Shown: piece after piece, positions 16,208-23,629 of the stretch | Layout of the letters: every line of letters starts with the position of its first letter | Numbering within the stretch: position 1 is the first letter of the stretch | Made by a program: the position numbers and the translations under genes | Notes under the pieces: model-generated | Told to the model about the DNA's origin: nothing | Seen by the model: the letters and a program-made list of their open reading frames with translations, nothing else | The model's database searches: none | Assembly: GCA_017470995.1 (NCBI GenBank) | Contig: JAFUXI010000058.1 | Coordinates: 1 to 52,399 of the forward strand | Source: Spirochaetales bacterium | GTDB taxonomy: Bacteria; Spirochaetota; Spirochaetia; Sphaerochaetales; Sphaerochaetaceae | DNA length: 52,399 bases | Direction of reading: 5' to 3'

Positions 16208-17308
16208 ATGGGATTCGTTGAGTATATTCTTGAGAACTTTTCCATGATATATGAACTGATCGGCCTCGTGGTTATTCTCGGTGTGAGTGCACATCTTTCC
16301 GAGAGAATGAAGAAGCTCACCGTAACCGTGGTGGTGCTTCTTCTCATCGAGTCCGCAATCTTCTCCCTGGAGAAGTGGACCCAGACCTTCGAGAAGCTCA
16401 GTCTCCTGCGTCCCATCCTGACTGCTTGTCTGTATTCCCTCTACCCGTTGATTCTCATGATCATGACTCTACTGACGGAGAATAGCGGGATTCCCAGACG
16501 CAGTTGGCTCTTCTGCATCCCCTGGCTCGTCAGCCTTCCGCTGTTCTTCTTCTCCCAGTGGACACATCTTGTCGTATGGTATCATGAGAGCAACCATTTT
16601 GCAGCCGGACCGCTCAGATATCTTCCGTATGCACTGTTCGGCTTCTATATCATCATTTTCGCCGTTCAGAATGTGCGTTATTTCAAAAGCTATTCCAGGA
16701 TGAACATGGCGGCTTCCAGATACATAGTCCTCGGAGCAATTGCCGGTGTTCTGCTTTATTTCTTCTTCGACGGATACAAGGATTACAGCGCAATCTTCAC
16801 TTCATCGATCCTGCTCTACTATGTTCTGGTCTACATCCATATGGCCAAGATGGATCCGCTGACATCCCTTCCCAACCGTCAGAGTTTCTATCAGGACATG
16901 GTGATGGAATCCCAGAACATCACCGGCGTGATTTCCATAGACATGAACGAACTCAAGTACCTCAACGACAATCTCGGCCATGAAGCAGGCGATATGGCGC
17001 TGGAAGTGGTTTCAGGAGTATTCCGCAGAGATTGTCCCCATAACTGCACTGCCTATCGTGTCGGCGGTGATGAGTTCATGATAATCTGCCGCAATACGAA
17101 CGAGTTCGATATCAGATCAATCATCGTCCGTATGCGTGAGGACCTGAAGCAGACTTCCTACATCTGTTCCTTCGGCTATGCCATGTGCAATGCAGAGATC
17201 TCGGTCGATGAAGCCATCCGCCTTGCAGATGCCCGTATGTATGAAAACAAGAATGCAATCAAGAAGGAGCTGGCAGGGCAGGGAATAGAGGTTCATTTCC
17301 GCGATTAG
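16208..17308 (+). CDS. Membrane diguanylate cyclase (GGDEF)
   Basis: A 366-aa protein. Residues 1-215 hold about seven transmembrane helices, a 7TM-type sensory region. Residues 217-360 are a GGDEF domain: DPLTSLPNRQSFYQD, the metal-binding DMNELKYLNDNLGHEAGD and the active-site loop YRVGGDEFMII. The complete GGDEF motif predicts synthesis of c-di-GMP. I see no RxxD inhibitory site immediately before it. No EAL domain or c-di-GMP receptor lies nearby. The start has no clear Shine-Dalgarno, and the signal sensed is unknown. Confidence 0.9.
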   Translation: MGFVEYILENFSMIYELIGLVVILGVSAHLSERMKKLTVTVVVLLLIESAIFSLEKWTQTFEKLSLLRPILTACLYSLYPLILMIMTLLTENSGIPRRSWLFCIPWLVSLPLFFFSQWTHLVVWYHESNHFAAGPLRYLPYALFGFYIIIFAVQNVRYFKSYSRMNMAASRYIVLGAIAGVLLYFFFDGYKDYSAIFTSSILLYYVLVYIHMAKMDPLTSLPNRQSFYQDMVMESQNITGVISIDMNELKYLNDNLGHEAGDMALEVVSGVFRRDCPHNCTAYRVGGDEFMIICRNTNEFDIRSIIVRMREDLKQTSYICSFGYAMCNAEISVDEAIRLADARMYENKNAIKKELAGQGIEVHFRD

Positions 17309-17423
17309 AATCCTACAGTTACTATTGTATCTTCTCTATGTAAAATTTAGTTAACCAATGGTATTAGTCTGAAAACGTGATACAATGGATAGGCGACTCT
17401 CTTTCTTTCGGAGGGAATAATAA

Positions 17424-18752
17424 GTGCAGTTCGTTTATGTTCCGATCGGCGTGCCGACGTTCGATCTTGAAGTTGCAGGGGACCAGTTTGAGAAATCCCG
17501 TGCCCTGATGCGTTCTCTGTTTGCCGATGAGGCAGTCTGCCCCGACAAGATGCTTCTTTCCATTGCAGACCTCAAGGCCTTCCTTTCGGGTCTTCATCCG
17601 GATCTGATTGTCCTGCAGAACATCACCTTTGCCAATGCGGCTTACTGCTCAGCAGTCATGGATGTATTTGCCGATGTCCCGGTGCTTCTGTGGACTCTCA
17701 AGGAGCCGGTAATCGATGGCAAGAGACTTCGGCTGAACTCGCTGACGGGTGCCTATTCTGCGGCAAACATGATGAAAAAGCGTGGAAAAGGAAACTTCGG
17801 GTATGTTTTCGGCTCTCCTGAAGATGCTGCAGTACGCAAGGCAATAGAGGCCAACGGCAAGGCGGTGAAGGCCATGAAACAGCTTCGCGAGACTACGGTG
17901 GCAGCCATAGGGGATACTCCGGAAGGCTTTGATTTCGGTCGCGCGGATGCCTCTGAAATCAGCGGACTCTTCGGAGCCAGGCTTGTCAACGTGCCTCTGG
18001 AGCAGATTCTCGACAAGGCCAAATCATATTCTGCCGAGGAGTGCAGGGATTACCTTGATGTCTTCAAATCGACATGCTGCGGTTATGAGAATATACCCGA
18101 GGTAAACATGGAAGGCTATTCGAGGCTCATGAAGGCCTACCGCGACTTCTGTACCGAGAACAACGTCAAGGTCATCGGTTCCAGATGCTGGCCGGACCTG
18201 TTCACGAAGTTTGGGACTCCCAACTGTGCAGTTCTCTCCATGCTCAACGATATGGGTATTGCCAGCTCCTGCGAAAGCGATGTCTACGGAGCTCTCTCCA
18301 TGTTCATTGCTTCCAGGCTCTCAGGCGGCGCGGTTTTCTTCGGCGATCCCGTTTCGATGGATGCCGCGGAGAATACCGTGACATATTGGCATTGCGGAAT
18401 GTGCGCGCCGTCTTTGGCTTCAAGACCCACAATCGGGGTGCATCCCAACAGAAAGATCGGCCCTGCCATGGATTTCGGCTGTAGGCCATGTGATGCCGTG
18501 ACGGTGTTCAGAATCGGAAAGGACGCAGACGGGGCATTCAGGGCATTTGTCGCAGGCGGTGAAGCGCTTGAGAAAGCCAAGCAGTTCCAGGGAGCCTCGG
18601 TTGTGGTCAAGGCTTCGACGGATGCCGAGAAGCTTGTCTATGCTTCCGTGCAGGCTGGCTGGGAGCCTCACTTCGTGGTTGCCTATGCCGATATTGAAGA
18701 TGAGCTTGAGGCATTCTGCCGACTGCTGGGCATACCTGTGGAAAGATATTGA
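17424..18752 (+). CDS. sqvD: Sulfoquinovose isomerase-like (FucI/AraA fold)
   Basis: A 442-aa aldose-ketose isomerase of the L-fucose/L-arabinose isomerase superfamily. Candidate metal ligands are visible: E284 in SSCESDVYGALSMF, D308 in FFGDP and H323 in YWHCGMCAPS. Relatives in SQ gene clusters convert SQ to 6-deoxy-6-sulfofructose. The assignment to SQ rests on context: transketolase, RpiB-like and sulfoquinovosidase genes follow. Start is GTG 17424 with GGAGGG 8 bp upstream. A possible -10 (TACAAT, about 17380) lies upstream, with no convincing -35. Naming differs between species (SqvD/SftI). An ordinary pentose or fucose isomerase is the alternative. Confidence 0.75.
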   Translation: MQFVYVPIGVPTFDLEVAGDQFEKSRALMRSLFADEAVCPDKMLLSIADLKAFLSGLHPDLIVLQNITFANAAYCSAVMDVFADVPVLLWTLKEPVIDGKRLRLNSLTGAYSAANMMKKRGKGNFGYVFGSPEDAAVRKAIEANGKAVKAMKQLRETTVAAIGDTPEGFDFGRADASEISGLFGARLVNVPLEQILDKAKSYSAEECRDYLDVFKSTCCGYENIPEVNMEGYSRLMKAYRDFCTENNVKVIGSRCWPDLFTKFGTPNCAVLSMLNDMGIASSCESDVYGALSMFIASRLSGGAVFFGDPVSMDAAENTVTYWHCGMCAPSLASRPTIGVHPNRKIGPAMDFGCRPCDAVTVFRIGKDADGAFRAFVAGGEALEKAKQFQGASVVVKASTDAEKLVYASVQAGWEPHFVVAYADIEDELEAFCRLLGIPVERY

Positions 18753-18765
18753 AAAGAGGTGATAG

Positions 18766-19596
18766 ATGAAGGATTTTTCCGAACTTGAAAGATTTGCAGC
18801 TCTGACACGCAAGAACTGCCTGTACTGCATCGCAAATCTGGGCGTAGGACACCTGGGCGGATCCATGTCCATCGTGGAGATCCTGACGACCTTGTTCAAC
18901 GGCGAGATGCGGAACCTGGATCCGAAGAACCCCAAGAGAGATGACAGGGATCTGCTGGTTATCTCCAAGGGCCACTCCGGACCGGCTCTGTATTCCGTTC
19001 TGGCAGAGAAGGGCTATTTCCCAATGCATTGGCTCAAGACCCTGAACAAGGGAGGGACCTTGCTTCCGAGCCACTGTGACCGGAACAGGACCCCCGGTAT
19101 AGACATGAGTACCGGTTCCTTGGGTCAGGGAATCTCCGTTGCCTGCGGCATGGCCTATGGCGCAAAGCTGGGCAATAAGGACCAGCGGGTTTACTGCATA
19201 ATCGGAGACGGCGAGACGGAAGAAGGTCAGAACTGGGAAGCAGCGATGTTCGCAAGCGCCAACAGGCTGGACAACCTGATTGCGATGACCGATTACAACA
19301 AGCTCCAGCTTGACGGTCAGGTTGCCGAGGTTGTGGGGCTGAAGGACCTTGAAGAGAAGTGGAAGGCCTTCGGTTGGGATGTCTTGCGCTGCGACGGACA
19401 TGATCTGAAGGACCTGGACAGGGCGTTCTCCCTCTCCCATGAGAAGAACGGCAAGCCCAAGATGATCATCTGCGACACTGTAAAGGCCAAGGGCTTCCCG
19501 AGGCTGGAAAACAAGGCCGAAAGCCACAATGCCAAGGTCACCTTGCAGGAAGTGAGGGATCTTTATCACGGGGAGGATCCGCAATGGCTGAACTGA
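18766..19596 (+). CDS. sqwG: Transketolase N-terminal subunit, probable sulfofructose transketolase SqwG
   Basis: A 276-aa thiamine-diphosphate-binding half of a split transketolase. The motif GDGETEEGQNWEAA at 147-160 with N177 binds the diphosphate and metal. Catalytic-site histidines lie at H29 (GVGHLGG), H70 (KGH) and H103 (PSH). In the sulfo-transketolase pathway this subunit and the next move a C2 unit from sulfofructose to glyceraldehyde 3-phosphate, giving xylulose 5-phosphate and 4-deoxy-4-sulfoerythrose. AGAGGTGAT precedes ATG 18766. It overlaps the C-terminal subunit by 13 bp. Ordinary split transketolases are close relatives, so the substrate call rests on the cluster. Confidence 0.8.
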   Translation: MKDFSELERFAALTRKNCLYCIANLGVGHLGGSMSIVEILTTLFNGEMRNLDPKNPKRDDRDLLVISKGHSGPALYSVLAEKGYFPMHWLKTLNKGGTLLPSHCDRNRTPGIDMSTGSLGQGISVACGMAYGAKLGNKDQRVYCIIGDGETEEGQNWEAAMFASANRLDNLIAMTDYNKLQLDGQVAEVVGLKDLEEKWKAFGWDVLRCDGHDLKDLDRAFSLSHEKNGKPKMIICDTVKAKGFPRLENKAESHNAKVTLQEVRDLYHGEDPQWLN

Positions 19597-20522
19597 AGGA
19601 ACTGAGGACCGCTTACTGTGAAGCGATAATGGAACTCTGTGAAAAGGATCCGAACGTAGTGATTCTGGATGCGGATCTGATGAGGTCGGTCGGAACACTG
19701 TCGCTGAAGGAGAAGCTCGGAAAGAGGGCTATAGACTGCGGAATTGCCGAGGCCAACATGGTCGGCATTGCAAGCGGACTGAGCGCACAGGGCTATATTC
19801 CGTTTGCATCCACTTTCAGCTGCTTTGCCTCAAGAAGGGCATTCGACCAGTTCTTCATCTCCGCAAACTATGCCAGGCTCAATGTGAAGCTTGTCGGAAC
19901 CGACCCCGGTGTGATGGCTGCATTCAACGGCGGAACACATATGGCCTTCGAGGATATCGGAATCATGAGGATGATTCCGGATCTGGTGATTGCCGAGCCC
20001 AGTGACTGCGCCTCGGTAAAAGGGATAGTGAAGGCGATGTATGAGCATAAGGGCAGCTGCTATCTGCGTCTGCAGAGACAGGCTGCTTCAGATATCTACC
20101 GCCCGGACGAGAATTTTACTCTGGGAAGATCCAAGGTCCTGTGCTCCGGAGGAGATGTCACAATCATCGCTCTCGGTGCATTGATGGTCCATAACGCAAT
20201 CGCTGCAGCAGAAAAACTAAAGAGTGAAGGAATTCAGGCTACTGTTGTTGACGCTCTTTCCGTGAAGCCCCTGGACAGGGACCTCATTCTTACCTGTGCC
20301 CGGAGAACCGGTGCGGTCGTCACATGCGAGAACCACCAGATTGACGGAGGCCTGGGAATTGCAGTGACCAAGCTCCTTTCCCAGGAGTGCCCGAGATGCA
20401 GAATCGGATACGTCGGAATAGATGACCGCTTCGGTCAGGTCGGAACGGTGGACTATCTGGTAGGTGAATACAAGCTGGGCTCAGATGACATCTGCGCCAA
20501 GGTCAAATCGATATTGAAATGA
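19584..20522 (+). CDS. sqwH: Transketolase C-terminal subunit, probable SqwH
   Basis: A 312-aa partner of the upstream subunit, covering the pyrimidine-binding and C-terminal domains. The catalytic Glu lies in DCGIAEANMVGIASGLS (near residue 57). GGTHMAFEDIGIMRMIPDL and GSCYLRLQRQ correspond to conserved transketolase stretches, and the C-terminal domain starts near VTIIALGALM. GGGGAGG precedes ATG 19584. Start overlap with SqwG and stop overlap with the RpiB-like region imply stoichiometric, coupled expression. DXP synthase is excluded by length and the split architecture. Confidence 0.8.
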   Translation: MAELKELRTAYCEAIMELCEKDPNVVILDADLMRSVGTLSLKEKLGKRAIDCGIAEANMVGIASGLSAQGYIPFASTFSCFASRRAFDQFFISANYARLNVKLVGTDPGVMAAFNGGTHMAFEDIGIMRMIPDLVIAEPSDCASVKGIVKAMYEHKGSCYLRLQRQAASDIYRPDENFTLGRSKVLCSGGDVTIIALGALMVHNAIAAAEKLKSEGIQATVVDALSVKPLDRDLILTCARRTGAVVTCENHQIDGGLGIAVTKLLSQECPRCRIGYVGIDDRFGQVGTVDYLVGEYKLGSDDICAKVKSILK

Positions 20523-20536
20523 ACAAGGAGAATAAC

Positions 20537-21007
20537 ATGAAGATAGCAATCGCATCGGATCTCAGCGGATATCCGCTCAAGAAGGCAATAGTCGAGCATC
20601 TCAAGGAGAAGGGCATCGAGGTACTGGATTTCGGAATTCCTAACGAGAACGAGCCGCATCCCTATACCGAGCAGGCTCCAAAGGTCTGCAAGGCCATCCA
20701 GAACGGAGAGGCGGAGAAGGGCATTCTGATCTGCGGTACCGGACAGGGGATGGCAATCGTTGCAAACAAGCACAAGGGAATCTATGCCTGTGTGGTTGAT
20801 TCCGTGTTCTCCGGAGAGAGGGCAAAGATCATCAATAACGCCAACGTCATCACCCTCGGCGGATGGATTACTGCTCCTTTCCTCGGATGTGAGATCGTCG
20901 ATGCCTGGCTCTCGATGCAGTTTACTCAGAAGATGGAGTTCAAGAAGGAGTTTCTGACAAAGAACTTCCACATCGTTGAGGACATCGAGAAGGAGAACTT
21001 CAGATGA
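20537..21007 (+). CDS. sqwI: RpiB/LacAB-family isomerase, probable 4-deoxy-4-sulfoerythrose isomerase SqwI
   Basis: A 156-aa RpiB-fold protein. C66 in LICGTGQGMAIVANK is the catalytic Cys at the E. coli position. However, residues that contact the sugar phosphate or open the ring in RpiB are changed: the DH near residue 9 is DL, the His of the usual HND-x-N is Ile (AKIINNAN), and the C-terminal Arg-containing HxxRV region is EFKKEF. This fits a substrate with a sulfonate instead of a phosphate, as in the sulfo-transketolase pathway, where this enzyme turns sulfoerythrose into sulfoerythrulose for a second transketolase round. AAGGAG is 6 bp before ATG 20537. The ATG at 20519 has none. Confidence 0.8.
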   Translation: MKIAIASDLSGYPLKKAIVEHLKEKGIEVLDFGIPNENEPHPYTEQAPKVCKAIQNGEAEKGILICGTGQGMAIVANKHKGIYACVVDSVFSGERAKIINNANVITLGGWITAPFLGCEIVDAWLSMQFTQKMEFKKEFLTKNFHIVEDIEKENFR

Positions 21008-22179
21008 TTTCTTCCAAGCTCAGCCCGCTGAAGGTGCTCGAGAGAAAACACATTTCCAGGAAGGAACTGCTGGATATAATCGGACCCTGCCGCAGGATTG
21101 CGATAGTCACCGACAACGCTCCCATCGCTGCCAAGAACGAGCTTCTGGCAAGCTTCGGCAAAGAGGCTGTGATATTCAGCAATGTCCGGCCCAATCCCAG
21201 GACCGAGGACATAATGCAGATGTTCTCGGATCCCACGTTCGGAAAGTGCGATGTCGTCGTCGGAATAGGAGGCGGAAGCGTCCTGGACAGCGCCAAGGCC
21301 CTGGCCATGCTCAGGACCAACGGCGGGGCTCTGGACGATTATCTGGGCAACAGCCCCAAGCTGAAGATCCAAAAGCGATGTGCCACGCTGGTTCTGCTTC
21401 CCACTACGGCGGGAACAGGAAGCGAGGTCACCAAGGTCGGAGTCTACACTTCTGCCGACGGACGCAAGTACACGCTGGGATCTCCTCTGATGCATGCCCA
21501 CAAGGCAGTCCTGGTCCAGGACTTCGTGGTAAAGGCCCCGCCTGCACTGGTTGCCTCTACAGGCCTTGATGCGCTAGACCATGCCTTGGAGTCCATCTGG
21601 AACAAGAACGCAAAGCCCGATACCCTCAGGCTCTCCGTAGCTGCGGCAATTGAAGTGCTTTCCAATATCAGGGCAATGTATGATGCAAGCGTCGCAATCG
21701 GAAACGGCAAGACTGTCGGAGAAGAGGATTACACTGCCGCCCGAAGGATGCTGCACGCTTCCTGCATGGCAGGAATGGCATTCAATCTCACCGGCACCGC
21801 TGCAGGCCATGCGCTGAGTTTCGTCCTCTCCGAGAGCTGGCATGTCCCGCACGGCACTGCCTGCGCATTCACCCTCAACGGGGTGTTCCGCCTGGCATGC
21901 GAGATAGAGCAGACCAGAAAATACCTTGCCGCAGTGGCAAAGCCTTTCCATCCGGAAATCGGAGACACGGAGGGCCTTGTCAGTGCTTTGGAGAAGGATA
22001 TCTTCGACCTGACGGTCTATCTCCGACAGCCCAGACGTTTTTCGGATCTGGGAATCACTCTTGCAAAGGAAGATATAGATGCCAACTTCGAGCGTTCCTT
22101 CGATGATCCCAAGATGTGGAACCAGCTTCCCGTGGCAACTAAGGAGAATATCTATCCGCTTCTGGAGGAGCTTCTATGA
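21004..22179 (+). CDS. sqwF: Iron-containing alcohol dehydrogenase, probable sulfoacetaldehyde reductase
   Basis: A 391-aa Fe-ADH. GIGGGSVLDSAKALAM binds NAD(P). Metal ligands lie in TGLDALDHALESIW and in GHALSFVLSESWHVPHG (two His). In this cluster the natural role is reducing sulfoacetaldehyde to isethionate, regenerating NAD+ during fermentation. Sulfolactaldehyde reductase is an alternative if the pathway were of another type. AAGGAG lies upstream, and it overlaps both neighbours by 4 bp. It shares the family but is clearly a different protein from the Fe-ADH at 14893-16077. Confidence 0.75.
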   Translation: MISSKLSPLKVLERKHISRKELLDIIGPCRRIAIVTDNAPIAAKNELLASFGKEAVIFSNVRPNPRTEDIMQMFSDPTFGKCDVVVGIGGGSVLDSAKALAMLRTNGGALDDYLGNSPKLKIQKRCATLVLLPTTAGTGSEVTKVGVYTSADGRKYTLGSPLMHAHKAVLVQDFVVKAPPALVASTGLDALDHALESIWNKNAKPDTLRLSVAAAIEVLSNIRAMYDASVAIGNGKTVGEEDYTAARRMLHASCMAGMAFNLTGTAAGHALSFVLSESWHVPHGTACAFTLNGVFRLACEIEQTRKYLAAVAKPFHPEIGDTEGLVSALEKDIFDLTVYLRQPRRFSDLGITLAKEDIDANFERSFDDPKMWNQLPVATKENIYPLLEELL

Positions 22180-22868
22180 CCAGACTTGAGCAGCTCAGGC
22201 AAAAGAACCCGGGCCTTGTGATCCACACTGTGGACGAACCTCTTTTCTCACGTTATGCGAGACTAGTGGACTCTCCGGTTTTCGGCAGGCTTGCCGCTTA
22301 TATCGATGAGAATACGGTCATACCCGAGCGCAATACCTATGTCGCCGACATCCCCGAGCTTCATACCCCGGAGACCGATACCGCACTCTGTGCGTACTAC
22401 GGCGGACTTATACCGCAGATAGGGTACTGCAACGGTCCCAACTTCTCGATGAACGGCAGCGAATACCACAAGGGACCCGAGCTCACGATAGCTGTCACGG
22501 ACTGTCTGATGTGGTGGATGCTGCCCGAGGACCTTGTGGATTTCGACCATGCGGATTCCTCTTGTGCAGAGGTTTTCTATATCCCGAAGGGATGTGCATT
22601 CCTTCTCAAGCCCGAGATCCTCCATCTTGCTCCTTGCAAGGTGGATAGCCGCGGCTACAAGACTGTGATAATCCTGCCGATGGGTACCAACAGGCCTCTG
22701 GATCCTGAGCTGAAGGCTGCCATACAGTCCAACGGAGACCCTGAATCCAAGATTCTTCACATGTCGAACAAGTACATGATCACCCACAGGGATTGGGAGC
22801 CGCTGGTAAGCCAAGGCGTACATGTAGGCCTTCTGGGCGAAAACAGAAAGGTCATTCCCATAGACTGA
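22176..22868 (+). CDS. DUF4867-like cupin-type protein in the SQ cluster
   Basis: A 230-aa protein resembling DUF4867, a family with a cupin-like fold. AYYGGLIPQIGYCNGPNFSMNGSEYHKGPEL and CAFLLKPEILHLAPCK carry Glu and His residues at spacings typical of cupin metal sites. No signal peptide. GGAGGAG precedes ATG 22176, and it overlaps the dehydrogenase stop by 4 bp, so it is made with the pathway. Related cupins include sugar isomerases and epimerases, so an auxiliary isomerase, epimerase or mutarotase role on a sulfosugar is reasonable but unproven. Confidence 0.6.
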   Translation: MTRLEQLRQKNPGLVIHTVDEPLFSRYARLVDSPVFGRLAAYIDENTVIPERNTYVADIPELHTPETDTALCAYYGGLIPQIGYCNGPNFSMNGSEYHKGPELTIAVTDCLMWWMLPEDLVDFDHADSSCAEVFYIPKGCAFLLKPEILHLAPCKVDSRGYKTVIILPMGTNRPLDPELKAAIQSNGDPESKILHMSNKYMITHRDWEPLVSQGVHVGLLGENRKVIPID

Positions 22869-22869
22869 A

Positions 22870-23610
22870 ATGCAGAATGTTCTTCTTTGCGGTCTGATTG
22901 TATTGTGCTCATTCACCCTTGAGGTCATAACCGGTTTCGGAGGCACCGTGATTGCGGTGTCCTTCGTGACTGCGCTTCTGGGAATGCATACGGGAGTCGT
23001 GACCCTGACCTTCGTGGCCATGGTGCCCCAGCTTTCGGTGGTCCTGCGCAACCGAAGATCGATCGACTGGAAGAACTATCTGATCATCGTCGGCATAATG
23101 CTGCCTTTCCTCTTTGCGGGGCGGCTTCTTCAGGGAGCGGTGGATTCCGCGGTTCTGAAGAGGATCCTTGCAGTCTTCATCATACTTGTTTCGGCTTTCC
23201 GTCTGATCCAATACTTCCGGACAGGCAGAAAGGCTGATGAGGAAGAAGAACCGAAGGCAGTGTCCTGGTATTCCTATCTTGCGCTTGTCGGCGCAGGACT
23301 TGTCCACGGCATGTTCTCATCGGGCGGGCCGCTTGCAATCGTCTATGCCACAACCGCAATCAGGGAGAAGGATAGGTTCCGAACCACGCTCTGCCTCCTG
23401 TGGGTAACGCTCAATACGATTCTTTCCGTAACATATATTGCAGACGGATCCGTCACCGGCGAGATTCTCAGGACAATCCTGATCATGGTACCCTTTGTGA
23501 TAGCCGGTGTAATCCTGGGCAGCCTTGCCGTAAGCAAGGTCAACGGGAAGGTCTTCACATTGCTTGTCTACATCTGCCTGCTTCTTACAGGCATCTTCAT
23601 GCTGATATAA
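22870..23610 (+). CDS. TauE/SafE-family sulfonate exporter
   Basis: A 246-aa membrane protein with about eight hydrophobic segments in two related halves. EVITGFGGTVIAVSFVTALLG and LVHGMFSSGGPLAIVYATT are the paired conserved motifs of the TauE/SafE family. Members export sulfite or organosulfonates. In this cluster it would release the C2 sulfonate end product. It begins 1 bp after the DUF4867-like gene with little Shine-Dalgarno, consistent with translational coupling. Direction and substrate are inferred from family and context. Confidence 0.8.
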   Translation: MQNVLLCGLIVLCSFTLEVITGFGGTVIAVSFVTALLGMHTGVVTLTFVAMVPQLSVVLRNRRSIDWKNYLIIVGIMLPFLFAGRLLQGAVDSAVLKRILAVFIILVSAFRLIQYFRTGRKADEEEEPKAVSWYSYLALVGAGLVHGMFSSGGPLAIVYATTAIREKDRFRTTLCLLWVTLNTILSVTYIADGSVTGEILRTILIMVPFVIAGVILGSLAVSKVNGKVFTLLVYICLLLTGIFMLI

Positions 23611-23629
23611 TTCTGATTCTGGAGAGGTC

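Noticed and set aside
17370..17390. Catabolite-control (cre-like) site before the SQ operon, and an 11-base match (TGAAAACGTGA) shared with the metY leader
   Set aside because: The stretch is not palindromic and misses key cre positions; a single shared 11-mer is expected by chance in AT-rich leaders.
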